Shown here one piece after another: positions 9,441 to 18,162 of a stretch of DNA of 47,769 bases. How positions within the stretch are numbered: the stretch's first letter is position 1; every line of letters starts with the position of its first letter. This DNA is from CAZKNJ01 sp964554185 (lineage in GTDB: Bacteria > 4484-113): the NCBI GenBank assembly GCA_964554185.1, contig CAZKNJ010000014.1:1-47769 (forward strand), in the 5' to 3' direction. A program made the position numbers and the translations under genes. The notes under the pieces were generated by a model that was not told the DNA's origin, searched no databases, and saw only the letters and a list, made by a program, of their open reading frames with translations.

Positions 9441-10769
9441 ATGTCCACACTTAAGAACCTCCAATCGCTTCTCGAGTCGTTCCGCACGGCCACGATTGAA
9501 CAGGCCGAGTTCATGTACGTGGAGTCCCGCTCCATCCGCGTAGCGGCCCGCGACCGCAAGATAGAGAACATCCAGGAGAGCCGCAGCCGGGGGCTGGGCA
9601 TCCGTGCGCTGGGTGGCGGACGCATGGCCTTCACGTACACGAACGACCTTTCGGCAGAAAGCCTGCACGCAGCGCGCCGGATTCTGGAGGAAACCCTCGC
9701 CGTCAGCGAGCCGGATGAACACCATGCACTGGCTTCACCGGCGGATACCGCCCAAGCCGAGCTGGAGCTTTCCGACGACGGGCAGCCGGATGTCACCGCG
9801 CTGAAAGAGCGTGTTCGCACGGTTGAGGCCGCCGGCCTGGCGGTTGAAGGCATCGCCAAAGTGGAGGCCACCGCTGAAGCCAGTACTGCAACGGCGTTCC
9901 TGCTCAACACCAACGGCGTTGTTTGCACGGAAAACTCGACCCGTTACGGGCAGGCCGCCTCCGCCCATGCCCACAAGAACGGCCTCAAAGAGGTCGCCTG
10001 GAGCCACAATTCAACGCGTCACCAATCTGACCTGATGCCGCCTGAGGGCATCGGTCGCGAAGCCGCGCTCTGGTCAACCGGACTGCTGGGATCTACCCCG
10101 CTCCCAAGCAAGGAGCGCCCGGTGGTGTTCCTTCCGCAGGCGGCGGAGCAGATGCTGGGATACTACGCGGCTGCGTTGGACGGAGAGATGGTCAATCTAG
10201 GCGCGACGTTCATGGTGGGCAAGGTAGGCGAGCGCGTGGGCTCGGAGCTAGCCAACATCGTGGAAGTGCCGCACCTCCGCCGCGGAGCGGAGGCGACGCT
10301 CTGGGACGGCGAAGGCGTGCCCACCCGTTCAAAGGACGTTGTGCAGGGAGGCGTGCTGAAGTGCTACTTCCACAACCTCTATTCCGCCCACAAATCCGGC
10401 GCCGAACCGCAAGGCAACGCCACGCGCGGCGGGTATTCCTCGCTGCCCGGCATCGGCAGCTTCAACCTGCATGTTTCCAATGGGCAGACGCCGTTTGAGG
10501 AACTCATTGCGGACATAGACGACGGCCTGCTGGTTTACTACATAATGGGCCACGGCCCCGATATGGCGTCCGGCACCTTCTCCGCCGGCGTGAAGGGCTG
10601 GCATATAGAGAACGGCAAGGTGGCGAAGCCCGTCGGCCAGGTCACAGTCAGCGGAAGCATGCTGGACCTCCTGGGCGACCTTGAATGCGTCGCCGACGAC
10701 CTTGACCTAATGCGGCCCTACAGCTCACCTTCGCTGCGCATCAAGAAGATGGCCGTGAGCGGCACTTAG
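9441..10769 (+). CDS. pmbA: TldD/PmbA family protein (PmbA type)
   Basis: 442 aa. TldD/PmbA proteins act as a heterodimeric metalloprotease that trims peptides such as microcin B17 and CcdA in E. coli. TldD carries the HExxxH zinc site and PmbA does not. No HExxxH is seen here, so it is the PmbA-type partner; tldD is not in the window. The N-terminal half has the family pattern VAARDRKIENIQESRSRGLG (about residues 25-45). The C-terminal half has GATFMVGKVGERVGSE, GNATRGGYSS and the SGTFSAGVKG turn. ATG 9441 is preferred over GTG 9423 because of the TATAAT 6 nt before it. The DUF92 gene follows after 2 nt. Confidence 0.88.
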   Translation: MSTLKNLQSLLESFRTATIEQAEFMYVESRSIRVAARDRKIENIQESRSRGLGIRALGGGRMAFTYTNDLSAESLHAARRILEETLAVSEPDEHHALASPADTAQAELELSDDGQPDVTALKERVRTVEAAGLAVEGIAKVEATAEASTATAFLLNTNGVVCTENSTRYGQAASAHAHKNGLKEVAWSHNSTRHQSDLMPPEGIGREAALWSTGLLGSTPLPSKERPVVFLPQAAEQMLGYYAAALDGEMVNLGATFMVGKVGERVGSELANIVEVPHLRRGAEATLWDGEGVPTRSKDVVQGGVLKCYFHNLYSAHKSGAEPQGNATRGGYSSLPGIGSFNLHVSNGQTPFEELIADIDDGLLVYYIMGHGPDMASGTFSAGVKGWHIENGKVAKPVGQVTVSGSMLDLLGDLECVADDLDLMRPYSSPSLRIKKMAVSGT

Positions 10770-10771
10770 CA

Positions 10772-11581
10772 ATGGAGCGTCTGCTTTATGCTGCGGCTAT
10801 CGCGGCGCTGCTCGCAGTCGCTGCGGCTTCGTTTGAACTGGTGACGATAGGCGGCGCCATCGCAGGCGCTGCTGTTGCATTCGTCATTTGCGCTTCTCTC
10901 GGGCTACCCGGACTTCTGATTTTACTGGCATTCTTCCCGGTTACCTCCGGGCTGTCATACGTTAATGCCAGGACTATCGCGCGCCGCAAGCCATCCGGCA
11001 GTGCGAACTTAGCTCCTACCGACGGACTGAAACGGGGAGCGCCACAAGTGCTAGCCAACGGCGGGATAGCCGCATTGTTGGCAGCTTACCATGCACTGAC
11101 TTCGCCCAACGGTATGGTGCTGATCGAAGGAAGGGAACGGCTGGTGGAAGATGCCGGCTGCATCTTCTTCACCGCGGCAATCGGTCCACATAGTGCGCTC
11201 TTTCCAGCAATCGCCGCAAGCCTTGCCAGTGCTGCGGCGGATACAGCTTCTCACGAGATTGGCGCCGCCTTGCGCGGCCGCACGATTCAGTTTCCGCAGT
11301 TTCGGCGGGTGCAGCCGGGCGCCACCGGCGGCGTGAGCCTGGAAGGCACACTCGTCGCTATCCTGGTAATCGCCGGTTTCGTCTTTCTCGCTCAGTATCT
11401 GGGGCTTGCCTTGGGATGGCGCGAAGTCGCGGCGGTTGCGGCGGGAGCTGCGTGCGGAAACCTGGCGGACACGCTAGTAGGCAGCTTGGTGGAAGGCAGA
11501 GCGAGATGGTGGGGAAACAGCCTGACGAACCTGGTGGGGACTGCGGTTGCGGCCGTGGCCGCGCTGCTTATCGCGCTATAG
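10772..11581 (+). CDS. DUF92 family integral membrane protein
   Basis: 269 aa with six or so hydrophobic helices, including residues 2-22, 26-46, 49-65, about 195-215 and 245-268. The family core is visible in the second half: ASHEIGAALRGRTI and VQPGATGGVSLEGT match the acidic and Gly-rich motifs typical of DUF92. Plant and cyanobacterial relatives (VTE6) phosphorylate phytyl phosphate. A role as an isoprenoid-phosphate kinase is therefore possible but not shown; many bacteria with DUF92 make no tocopherol. It starts 2 nt after the pmbA stop, so it is cotranscribed, and it ends 8 nt from the convergent NlpC/P60 gene. Confidence 0.8.
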   Translation: MERLLYAAAIAALLAVAAASFELVTIGGAIAGAAVAFVICASLGLPGLLILLAFFPVTSGLSYVNARTIARRKPSGSANLAPTDGLKRGAPQVLANGGIAALLAAYHALTSPNGMVLIEGRERLVEDAGCIFFTAAIGPHSALFPAIAASLASAAADTASHEIGAALRGRTIQFPQFRRVQPGATGGVSLEGTLVAILVIAGFVFLAQYLGLALGWREVAAVAAGAACGNLADTLVGSLVEGRARWWGNSLTNLVGTAVAAVAALLIAL

Positions 11582-11589
11582 CGAAGGGA

Positions 11590-12468
11590 TTATAGGCGGC
11601 GGCCAAAGGCGAAGTGCTTGCTGAAGTAGTCTTCAGACAAGGATGATACTCCCACCTTGCCCACCGACATGCTGGCGTGGATGAAACGCCCGCCGCCAAG
11701 ATAGATACCCACGTGTGAGAGGAAGCCCGGATCGCGCCAGTCGCGGAAGAACACCAGGTCGCCCGACCGAAGCTGGCTGCGGGACACCATCAGGCCTTCC
11801 TTCGCCTGGTAGGAGGCCCGGCGCGGCAGGCTCATCCCTTGGTTGGATGCGGCCTGGCAGATCAGCCCGGAGCAGTCTATTCCGCTCTTGGAGTTGCCGC
11901 CCAGCACGTACTTGGTGCCGGTGTAGCGCTGGGCGTCCCGGATGAGCTGTCCGGGGTCCAGCCTGGGGGTGTAGCTGTAATTGCCGTCGTAGGAGGTCGG
12001 ATAGTTCTTCCCGATGCAGTAGCCATCGTTGGCCTTCTCGCCGTTGCTGCGGTGCGGTGACTTCATGCTGCCGAAGTACTGCTCGTCGGGATGGGTGGTT
12101 CCCAGGCGCATGGTCTCCCGCAGCGGGTTGATGCGCTTGGGCTGCGGCGGCAGGTAGTCAATGAACTCCACCGCATACTGGTCAACGTAGAGGAACGACT
12201 CGGTGACCGGGTCCTTGACCAGGAAGAAAGTCCTGACCCGTTCCACTACTTCCAGTACCTCAAAGAGCTCGGTCTCGCGGATGATCCGGCTGCGGTGGCT
12301 GGGGCCGGCGGTCAACGCCGCGGACGAGGAAATCACGCGGACGTATTCGCCAATAGATACGGTGTCGGAAGCGGCGCGGGCTGAAGGCGTAAGCGCCAGC
12401 ACTGCGACCACAGACGCGAGCAGTGCCGCCAGTGCAATGCCGCGCCTGATGTATAGGCGATAGACCAT
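11590..12468 (-). CDS. Secreted NlpC/P60 peptidoglycan endopeptidase
   Basis: 292 aa. An N-terminal signal peptide (RRG followed by hydrophobic residues 11-27, PSARA cleavage site) leads to an SH3-like region at about 38-105. The NlpC/P60 catalytic domain occupies about 175-292. Cys199 (GIDCSGLIC), His252 (LSHVGIYLG) and His264 (FIHAS) form the expected Cys-His-His triad. Such enzymes cut stem peptides of peptidoglycan, often the D-Glu to DAP bond. The gene starts 3 nt after the rpsI stop, so it is the last gene of the ribosomal supercluster, which is unusual company for a cell-wall hydrolase and may link its expression to growth rate. Confidence 0.92.
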   Translation of the reverse strand: MVYRLYIRRGIALAALLASVVAVLALTPSARAASDTVSIGEYVRVISSSAALTAGPSHRSRIIRETELFEVLEVVERVRTFFLVKDPVTESFLYVDQYAVEFIDYLPPQPKRINPLRETMRLGTTHPDEQYFGSMKSPHRSNGEKANDGYCIGKNYPTSYDGNYSYTPRLDPGQLIRDAQRYTGTKYVLGGNSKSGIDCSGLICQAASNQGMSLPRRASYQAKEGLMVSRSQLRSGDLVFFRDWRDPGFLSHVGIYLGGGRFIHASMSVGKVGVSSLSEDYFSKHFAFGRRL

Positions 12469-12471
12469 AGT

Positions 12472-12867
12472 TTAGCGTTTGCTGAACTGGAAGCGCTTAC
12501 GGGCGCGCTTCTGGCCGTACTTTTTGCGCTCTTTCGCGCGAGGATCGCGCTTGAGCAAGCCCTCCTTCTTGAGGGCCGGACGGTAATCAGGATTGATGAA
12601 CTCAAGATAACGGGCGATGCCCAGGCAAATGGCGTCGGCCTGGCCAGTCGTGCCGCCACCCTCCACCCTGGCGTAGACGTCAAACTTCTCTTCTAGCCCC
12701 AAAGTCCGCAGGGGCTCGAGCACTTTCAGCTGGCCATACGGCATCGTGAAGAAGTCGGACAACGGACGCTGGTTTATCAGCACGTTCCCGCTGCCGGGCT
12801 TTAGGTAGATACGCGCCACGGAAGTCTTCCGACGGCCAACTGTTATTTGTTGCTTTTCTTCAGCCAT
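12472..12867 (-). CDS. rpsI: 30S ribosomal protein S9
   Basis: 131 aa, normal length. The family signature is present: GRRKTSVARIYLKPGSG near the N-terminus, GGGTTGQADAICLGIAR in the middle, and the basic tail ending RFQFSKR, which reaches the P-site tRNA. The C-terminal stretch RDPRAKERKKYGQKRARK is typical. It follows rplM by 15 nt, the usual rplM-rpsI pair. Confidence 0.98.
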   Translation of the reverse strand: MAEEKQQITVGRRKTSVARIYLKPGSGNVLINQRPLSDFFTMPYGQLKVLEPLRTLGLEEKFDVYARVEGGGTTGQADAICLGIARYLEFINPDYRPALKKEGLLKRDPRAKERKKYGQKRARKRFQFSKR

Positions 12868-12882
12868 GTTTCCTGTTAGACC

Positions 12883-13335
12883 TTAGATTTTACCAAGTTG
12901 TTCGCGCGACAGCACAACCGGCTGCTGCGCCTGATGCGGGTGGTGCGTGCCGGCGTAGACCTTGAGCTTGGTTATCAGCCGATCGCCGAGTTTGTTCTGG
13001 GGCAACATCCCCCGCACAGAGTCCATAACCACCTTGCGCGGAGACTTCTTCAGCTTCTCCGCGAAAGTCTCCGATTTCAGCCCGCCGATGTACCCGCTGT
13101 GGCGGTAGTAGATCTTCTTGTTCTCCTTACCAGCGGTCAGCCGCACCTTGCCTGCGTTGACCACCACCACGAACGCGCCGGTGTCCTGCCCGGGGGTGAA
13201 GGTGGGCTTGTGTTTGCCGATCAGCAGCTTGGCGACACCCGCGCACAAGCGGCCGAGAACCAGGTCCTCGGCATCAACGAGATACCACTCGCGTTCCACA
13301 TCAGATTTCGTGTAATACGGCGTCTTATTCGTCAT
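12883..13335 (-). CDS. rplM: 50S ribosomal protein L13
   Basis: 150 aa from ATG 13335; the longer frame to 13536 would lie inside truA and is not L13-like. Recognisable blocks are REWYLVDAEDLVLGRL near the N-terminus, GKHKPTFTPGQDTGAFVVVV, the YYRHSGYIGGLK motif, and VRGMLPQNKLG. The start overlaps the end of truA by 11 nt, which indicates translational coupling. Confidence 0.97.
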   Translation of the reverse strand: MTNKTPYYTKSDVEREWYLVDAEDLVLGRLCAGVAKLLIGKHKPTFTPGQDTGAFVVVVNAGKVRLTAGKENKKIYYRHSGYIGGLKSETFAEKLKKSPRKVVMDSVRGMLPQNKLGDRLITKLKVYAGTHHPHQAQQPVVLSREQLGKI

Positions 13336-14149
13336 CGGTATCACCGCACGTTTCTTCGTCGTCATCAGCGCTTTCGTCCGATCCCTCATATAGCAGCCGC
13401 TCCGGGTAGTGCACCCCCGTGAGAGTAAGCCCGCGGCCCGGCATGTTGGTGAAATGCTGCCGCTCCTGCCGCTCCAGGGCGCCCGCCAGCTGGTCAAGTT
13501 GAAACCGCCCGTTTCCGATATCCACCAGCGAGCCAACCATCAGGCATACCATCCGGCGCAGGAAACGGTTCGCGCCCACCCGCACGGTAAGCAGCCTTCC
13601 GCGGTCGCCTAGTATGCACTTGTACACAGTGCATACGGGGTTCTTGACGCCCTCATCCTCTATCGCAAAGGACGAGAAATCATGCTCGCCCAGAAACAGC
13701 TGCGCCGCCAGCTGCATCGCCGGCACCTCCAGCGGGTGCGGGTAGTGCGCGGCGAACCTAGCGTACCGGATATCCGGACGGCGTCCCCGGTCAATCCGGT
13801 AGCAATAGTCCCGTTTCCAGGCATAGTAGCGGGGATGGAATCCCCGCGGAACTTCGAACGCGTCCACTACCACCAGGTCGCGCGGCAGCTTGTCGTTTAG
13901 GACATCCGCCAGCTTCGCTACGGGAAAGGGAAGCCGGGGCATCACCGCGACGGCTGTATTGTGCGTCGCGTGCACGCCTGCGTCGGTACGGGAAGCGAAC
14001 AGGAGGCGGACTTTCCGCCCCACAATCTCTGAAAGCGCTTCTGTCAATGTTCCCTGCACCGTGCGCACCCCCGGCTGCACCTGGGAACCGTGAAAGCCGG
14101 TCCCGTCATACTGTACAACCAGCAAGATACGCTGTGTTGGTGCCGTCAA
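13325..14149 (-). CDS. truA: tRNA pseudouridine synthase TruA
   Basis: 274 aa. It isomerises uridines 38-40 in the anticodon arm of many tRNAs. The catalytic Asp56 lies in the family motif SRTDAGVHA. QYDGTGFHGSQ at the N-terminus and GANRFLRRMVCLMVG further on are also typical. The last about 20 residues form an acidic tail (SDESADDDEETCGDTDDE) that is not part of the usual domain. It sits between rplQ and rplM, a common position in bacteria, 12 nt after rplQ. Confidence 0.96.
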   Translation of the reverse strand: MTAPTQRILLVVQYDGTGFHGSQVQPGVRTVQGTLTEALSEIVGRKVRLLFASRTDAGVHATHNTAVAVMPRLPFPVAKLADVLNDKLPRDLVVVDAFEVPRGFHPRYYAWKRDYCYRIDRGRRPDIRYARFAAHYPHPLEVPAMQLAAQLFLGEHDFSSFAIEDEGVKNPVCTVYKCILGDRGRLLTVRVGANRFLRRMVCLMVGSLVDIGNGRFQLDQLAGALERQERQHFTNMPGRGLTLTGVHYPERLLYEGSDESADDDEETCGDTDDE

Positions 14150-14161
14150 TATTCAGCGAAC

Positions 14162-14536
14162 CTACTCGGCGCCGGACTCAGGATGGCCGATCACCGACAG
14201 CCGGGCTATTACCGAACCGTCTCCACGACGGCGCTTGATTCTCACAACTTTGGTGTATCCGCTCTGGCGGTCCTTGGCCGCCGGAACAACCTTGGTCATC
14301 AACGCCTTGAATGGGCGTTTGCCATGCACGCCGCGCGCGACATTGCGCAAGTCACCGAGGGTGCCGCGCTTGGCCTTGGTTATCAGCCGCTCCGCCACTG
14401 ACTGGGTCGCCTTGCAGCGAGCCAGCGTGGTTTCCACATGGCCATCAATGAACAACCGAGAAACGAGGCCGCGCAGCATAGCCAACCGCTGGTCCGTCGG
14501 CCTCCCGAGTTTCGCCACTCCATTCTTGTGCCGCAT
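14162..14536 (-). CDS. rplQ: 50S ribosomal protein L17
   Basis: 124 aa. The start MRHKNGVAKLGRPTDQRLAM and the motif ARCKATQSVAERLITKAKRG are diagnostic, followed by a short beta-rich C-terminus (TKVVRIKRRRGDGSVIARL). It begins 5 nt after the rpoA stop, keeping the conserved rpoA-rplQ order. Confidence 0.98.
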   Translation of the reverse strand: MRHKNGVAKLGRPTDQRLAMLRGLVSRLFIDGHVETTLARCKATQSVAERLITKAKRGTLGDLRNVARGVHGKRPFKALMTKVVPAAKDRQSGYTKVVRIKRRRGDGSVIARLSVIGHPESGAE

Positions 14537-14541
14537 TCGCG

Positions 14542-15522
14542 CTAGTCCTCCCTCTCCGCCAGGAACAGCCCGAGTTCGGCAAGCTTATTGACGATTTCCA
14601 CGAGCGACTTCTCGCCGAAGTTCTTGATGCTCATCAGCCGCTCAGGCGTGTATCTCAGCAGCTCTCCCACTGAACGTATCTTGGAGGCGGACAAGCAGTT
14701 GTAAGCGCGGCTGGAAAGGCCCAGCTCCTCTACCGGCATCTCCAGCTTACGCACCAGCTCTTCGTCCACCGCGGGCTCCTCGGTTATGCCGAGGAACTTG
14801 TTCTGCTCCTCGCGGAACCACTGGTAATAGGAGCTTAGCTGTGATGACGCTTCCGCCAGCACTTCGTCGGGGGTCTTGCTGCCGTTGCATTCAACAATCA
14901 TCACCAGGCGCTCGAAATCCGTCTCCTTGCCCACTCGGGTATTCTCCACCGTGTAGGCGACCCGCTCCAGCGGGGAGAAGTTGGCGTCCAGCGCAATCTC
15001 GCCGATGGGCGCATCCTTGCGCTTCAGGTCCGCCGCCAGGACAAAGCCAACCCCACGGGAGATAGTGGCCTTGAGTTCCAGCGAGCGCTTTTTCTCAGTA
15101 ATCGTACAGAGGTATGAGTCTTCAGGATGGACTATCTCAGCCTCGGGGTTCTTCTCGAAATCCGCCGCTGTCACCACCCGCTCGCCGGACACGTTCATCA
15201 CCAGAACAGCCGACTGGACATTGTCCAGCAATCTTACCTTCACTTTGCGCAGGTTGAACAGCAGTTCGGTGGTGTCTTCCAGTATGCCCTGGAGTGTGGC
15301 GAACTCGTGTGGCACTCCCGCGATTTCCACGTGGGAAATGGAGTAGCCGGGTATGGACGATAGCAGCACCCGGCGGACGCTGTTACCCAGGGTAATGCCG
15401 AACCCGCGCGGAAGCGGCTCAACCACGAAACGCGCCCTGAGGCTGGGCGTGTCTTCGTGCCGCTCCATCTTGAGCAGCCCAAACTGCGGATTGGCCTCAC
15501 GTGTTACTTTGCTTTCAATCAT
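14542..15522 (-). CDS. rpoA: RNA polymerase alpha subunit
   Basis: 326 aa, normal length. The N-terminal dimerisation domain shows RFVVEPLPRGFGITLGNSVR and the LLSSIPGYSISHVEIAGVPH stretch. A linker near residue 235-250 follows. The C-terminal domain (about 255-326) has ELGLSSRAYNCLSASKIRSV and NFGEKSLVEIV, the helix-hairpin-helix part that binds UP elements and activators. It stands in the alpha-operon order rpsD-rpoA-rplQ, 19 nt after rpsD. Confidence 0.98.
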   Translation of the reverse strand: MIESKVTREANPQFGLLKMERHEDTPSLRARFVVEPLPRGFGITLGNSVRRVLLSSIPGYSISHVEIAGVPHEFATLQGILEDTTELLFNLRKVKVRLLDNVQSAVLVMNVSGERVVTAADFEKNPEAEIVHPEDSYLCTITEKKRSLELKATISRGVGFVLAADLKRKDAPIGEIALDANFSPLERVAYTVENTRVGKETDFERLVMIVECNGSKTPDEVLAEASSQLSSYYQWFREEQNKFLGITEEPAVDEELVRKLEMPVEELGLSSRAYNCLSASKIRSVGELLRYTPERLMSIKNFGEKSLVEIVNKLAELGLFLAERED

Positions 15523-15541
15523 TGTTGCCCCTCACAGGTTA

Positions 15542-16174
15542 CTAGACGCGGTTGGAGTAGTACTCAACCACAAGCAGGTGCTTGAAGTTATCCTCCATCT
15601 CGTCCGCCTTCGGCAGGCGCTTGATTTCGGCACGCAGTGTTTCGGGGTCAAACTTCAGCCAGTAATCGGCGGGAAGCTCGTCAAGCCCCCGCTCCTTGAG
15701 GTTCTTGTAGTACGGGCGGCTGCGCCTTTCCGCCTTTACTTCAACGATATCGCCGGGGCGCAGGAGAAACGACGGGCGGTCAACCACCCGGCCGTTGACC
15801 CAGAAGTGCCGGTGGGACACCAACTGGCGCGCCTGGGTGCGGGAGTCTGCGAGGCCGGAACGGAACACCACGTTGTCCAGCCGCCGCTCCATCAGGCGCA
15901 CCAGCTCCTCGCCGGTTACGCCCTTGGACGCTTTGGCGTGCACGAAGTAGCGGCGGAACTGCCGCTCCCCGATGCCGAACATGCGGCGCATCACCTGCTT
16001 TTCGCGAAGGTGGATCGCGTAGTCGGTAGTCTTGCCGCGACGGCGTCGGGGGCCGGGCACGTAGTTGCGCAGCTCAATCGCGCAGCGGTCGCCCAGGCAC
16101 CGCGCGCCCTTAAGATAGAGCTTCGCACCGGCAGCCCGGCACTTCTTGCACTTCGGTCCAGTATAACGTCCCAT
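15542..16174 (-). CDS. rpsD: 30S ribosomal protein S4 (zinc type)
   Basis: 210 aa. The N-terminus carries a zinc knuckle with four cysteines (CKKC then ARCLGDRC), the C+ form of S4. The S4 RNA-binding domain follows with MERRLDNVVFRSGLADSRTQ and the VSHRHFWVNGRVVDRPSFLL motif. In many bacteria S4 is a primary 16S binder and represses the alpha operon. It follows rpsK by 25 nt. Confidence 0.98.
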   Translation of the reverse strand: MGRYTGPKCKKCRAAGAKLYLKGARCLGDRCAIELRNYVPGPRRRRGKTTDYAIHLREKQVMRRMFGIGERQFRRYFVHAKASKGVTGEELVRLMERRLDNVVFRSGLADSRTQARQLVSHRHFWVNGRVVDRPSFLLRPGDIVEVKAERRSRPYYKNLKERGLDELPADYWLKFDPETLRAEIKRLPKADEMEDNFKHLLVVEYYSNRV

Positions 16175-16199
16175 AGATGTTCCTCAAATCCTCCAGTAG

Positions 16200-16592
16200 C
16201 TAGATGCGGCGTCGCTTGCGCGGCCTACAGCCGTTATGCGGCACCGCGGTTACGTCCCTTATCATTTTGATCTTCAGCCCCTGGCTGTTGATAACGCGGA
16301 CGGCAGATTCCTTGCCGCCACCCGGGCCCTTGGTGTAAACGGACACTTCGCGCATACCCATATCGCGCGCCTGCCGGCAGGCCTCTTCCGCCGCGACCTG
16401 GGCAGCATAAGCCGTGCTCTTCTTGGAGCCCTTGAAGCCCCTGGTGCCGGCGCTGGCCCACGCCACGGCGTTGCCCTCAGCATCGGTGACCGTGACCAGC
16501 GTGTTGTTGAAGGAGCTGCGCACGTAGATGCGCCCCTCCACCACGTTTCGCTTTGCCCGTTTCCGTCGCGGTTTCTGTTTGCCTTTAGCCAA
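16200..16592 (-). CDS. rpsK: 30S ribosomal protein S11
   Basis: 130 aa. Diagnostic blocks are the basic N-terminus, GRIYVRSSFNNTLVTVTD, GFKGSKKSTAYAAQVAAE and the C-terminal DVTAVPHNGCRPRKRRRI. Length is normal. It starts 18 nt after rpsM. Confidence 0.98.
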   Translation of the reverse strand: MAKGKQKPRRKRAKRNVVEGRIYVRSSFNNTLVTVTDAEGNAVAWASAGTRGFKGSKKSTAYAAQVAAEEACRQARDMGMREVSVYTKGPGGGKESAVRVINSQGLKIKMIRDVTAVPHNGCRPRKRRRI

Positions 16593-16610
16593 TGTGGAAT
16601 ACTCCCGATA

Positions 16611-16994
16611 TTACTTCTTGCCCGGGCGCTTCTTGCCGGCAATCGCCTGGCGCTTGGGCCCCTTACGGGTGCGGGCGTTGGTGTGGGTCCGCTGGCCGTT
16701 CACCGGCAGGTTGCGCCGGTGGCGTATACCGCGGTAGGACCTAATCTCCATCAAGCGCTTGATGTTGAGCGTGACTTCCTTACGCAGGTCGCCTTCAGTA
16801 ATCACACTCAGGTTGTGAATAGCGTCACGGAGCGAAACAACTTCATCGCTCGTGTACTCGCCGGCGCGCTTGGCGGGATCAATCCCGGCGGACGCCAGTA
16901 TCCGCTTAGCGGCGGTCCGCCCGATGCCGAAGATGTACGTCAGGGCGATTTCGCCTCTCTTGTTGTCCGGTATGTCAACTCCGATGATGCGCAC
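16611..16994 (-). CDS. rpsM: 30S ribosomal protein S13
   Basis: 127 aa. It has the expected start MRIIGVDIPDNKRGEIALTY, the helix-two-turn-helix with IGRTAAKRIL, and the C-terminal basic block YRGIRHRRNLPVNGQRTHTN that touches the P-site tRNA. It follows rpmJ by 11 nt. Confidence 0.98.
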   Translation of the reverse strand: MRIIGVDIPDNKRGEIALTYIFGIGRTAAKRILASAGIDPAKRAGEYTSDEVVSLRDAIHNLSVITEGDLRKEVTLNIKRLMEIRSYRGIRHRRNLPVNGQRTHTNARTRKGPKRQAIAGKKRPGKK

Positions 16995-17005
16995 TTCTGC
17001 TCCTG

Positions 17006-17119
17006 TTAGCCCTGCCGCTGCTTGTGCCGGGGATTCTCACAGATGATGTAGACCTTGCCGCGCCGTCTGATCACGCGGCACTTTGCACAAATCCGTTTTA
17101 CAGAAGACCTTACTTTCAT
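17006..17119 (-). CDS. rpmJ: 50S ribosomal protein L36 (zinc type)
   Basis: 37 aa, beginning MKVRSSVKRICAKCRVIRRR and ending NPRHKQRQG. It keeps the zinc ligands C-x2-C, a later Cys and a His, so it is the C+ form. Its ATG overlaps the infA stop codon (ATGA at 17119-17116). This is the standard place between infA and rpsM. Confidence 0.95.
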   Translation of the reverse strand: MKVRSSVKRICAKCRVIRRRGKVYIICENPRHKQRQG

Positions 17120-17349
17120 TTGCCGGTCTCCGGCCGGTAACGATACGTAATGCGTCCCCTGGTGAGATCATAGGGTGATATCTCAACTTTCACCCTGTCA
17201 CCAGGTAGGATGCGAATGAAATGAACCCTAATTTTACCACTTACGTGAGCAAGGATGCAATACCCTGGTTTCAACTCCACCTTGAACATCCCGTTCGGCA
17301 GAGCCTGGATAACCGTGCCTTCAGCCTCGATTACGTCGTCTTTTGGCAC
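17116..17349 (-). CDS. infA: Translation initiation factor IF-1
   Basis: 77 aa S1-like OB fold that occupies the ribosomal A site during initiation. Typical stretches are VIEAEGTVIQALPNGMFKVE, ILAHVSGKIRVHFIRILPGD and YDLTRGRITYRYR. It lies 18 nt after map and overlaps rpmJ by 4 nt. Confidence 0.97.
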   Translation of the reverse strand: MPKDDVIEAEGTVIQALPNGMFKVELKPGYCILAHVSGKIRVHFIRILPGDRVKVEISPYDLTRGRITYRYRPETGK

Positions 17350-17367
17350 TAGTGGTTGAATACCTCC

Positions 17368-18162
17368 TTATTGACGCCCGAATAGCTCCCGGGCCTTCTT
17401 ATTTCCCTCTTCGGTAAGGATGACCGCCGCGCCGTCCCAGATGGCGATAGTGTGCTCAAAATGCGCCGAAAGTGAGCCGTCAGCGGTGGAATAGGTCCAC
17501 TCGTCGCCGCCCAGCACAATTTCCTCGGAACCCAGGCTGAACATCGGCTCCAGTGCGAGCACCATCCCGTTGCGCAGCTGCATTTTCTCGCCCGCCGGCA
17601 CCGGGTAGTTGTAAATGGTCGGCGGCTCGTGCAGGTTGAAGCCGACACCATGGCCGGTCAGGTCGCGAATCACCTTCAAGCCGTTCTTAGCGGCCTGCCG
17701 TTCGATGGCTTCACTCACAGCATTCAGCCGAGCACCAGCCCGCGCTGCATCTACTCCGTCCTTCAGGGCAGAAGCCGTCGCTTCCAGCAGCACCCGCGTA
17801 TCATCCGGCATTGCCCCGTTTCCCACGAAGTAGGTGCGCGCTGCATCAGAATAGTACCCATCTACTATGGCTCCGGTATCAACCGACAGAATGTCGCCTT
17901 CCCGAAGGATACGCTTCCGGTCGGGGATGCCGTGAACGATTTCCTGGTTCACGCTCGTGCAAAGCGCCGCCGGAAACCCCTGGTATCCTTTGAACGCCGG
18001 AGTGCCGCCAGATTTGGTGATGAACTCCTCAGCAAACCCGTTTAGTTCGCCCGTGCTTACGCCAGGCTTGATCCTCGCGCCCAGTTCGCGCAGTACGCGG
18101 GCAGTAATCTGGGATGCTTCGTAGATAGCACGGACATCTTCCTTTGTCTTCAACTTAACCAT
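17368..18162 (-). CDS. map: Methionine aminopeptidase, type I
   Basis: 264 aa from ATG 18162, which starts 8 nt inside the end of adk; the longer frame to 18231 gives a non-family N-terminus. It removes the initiator methionine from new proteins. The dinuclear metal ligands are visible: two Asp in SVDTGAIVDGYYSDAART, His in GHGVGFNLHEPP, Glu in LALEPMFSLG and Glu in ILTEEGN. The substrate-contacting HG in EIVHGIPD is also present. The adk-map-infA order is the usual one. Confidence 0.97.
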   Translation of the reverse strand: MVKLKTKEDVRAIYEASQITARVLRELGARIKPGVSTGELNGFAEEFITKSGGTPAFKGYQGFPAALCTSVNQEIVHGIPDRKRILREGDILSVDTGAIVDGYYSDAARTYFVGNGAMPDDTRVLLEATASALKDGVDAARAGARLNAVSEAIERQAAKNGLKVIRDLTGHGVGFNLHEPPTIYNYPVPAGEKMQLRNGMVLALEPMFSLGSEEIVLGGDEWTYSTADGSLSAHFEHTIAIWDGAAVILTEEGNKKARELFGRQ

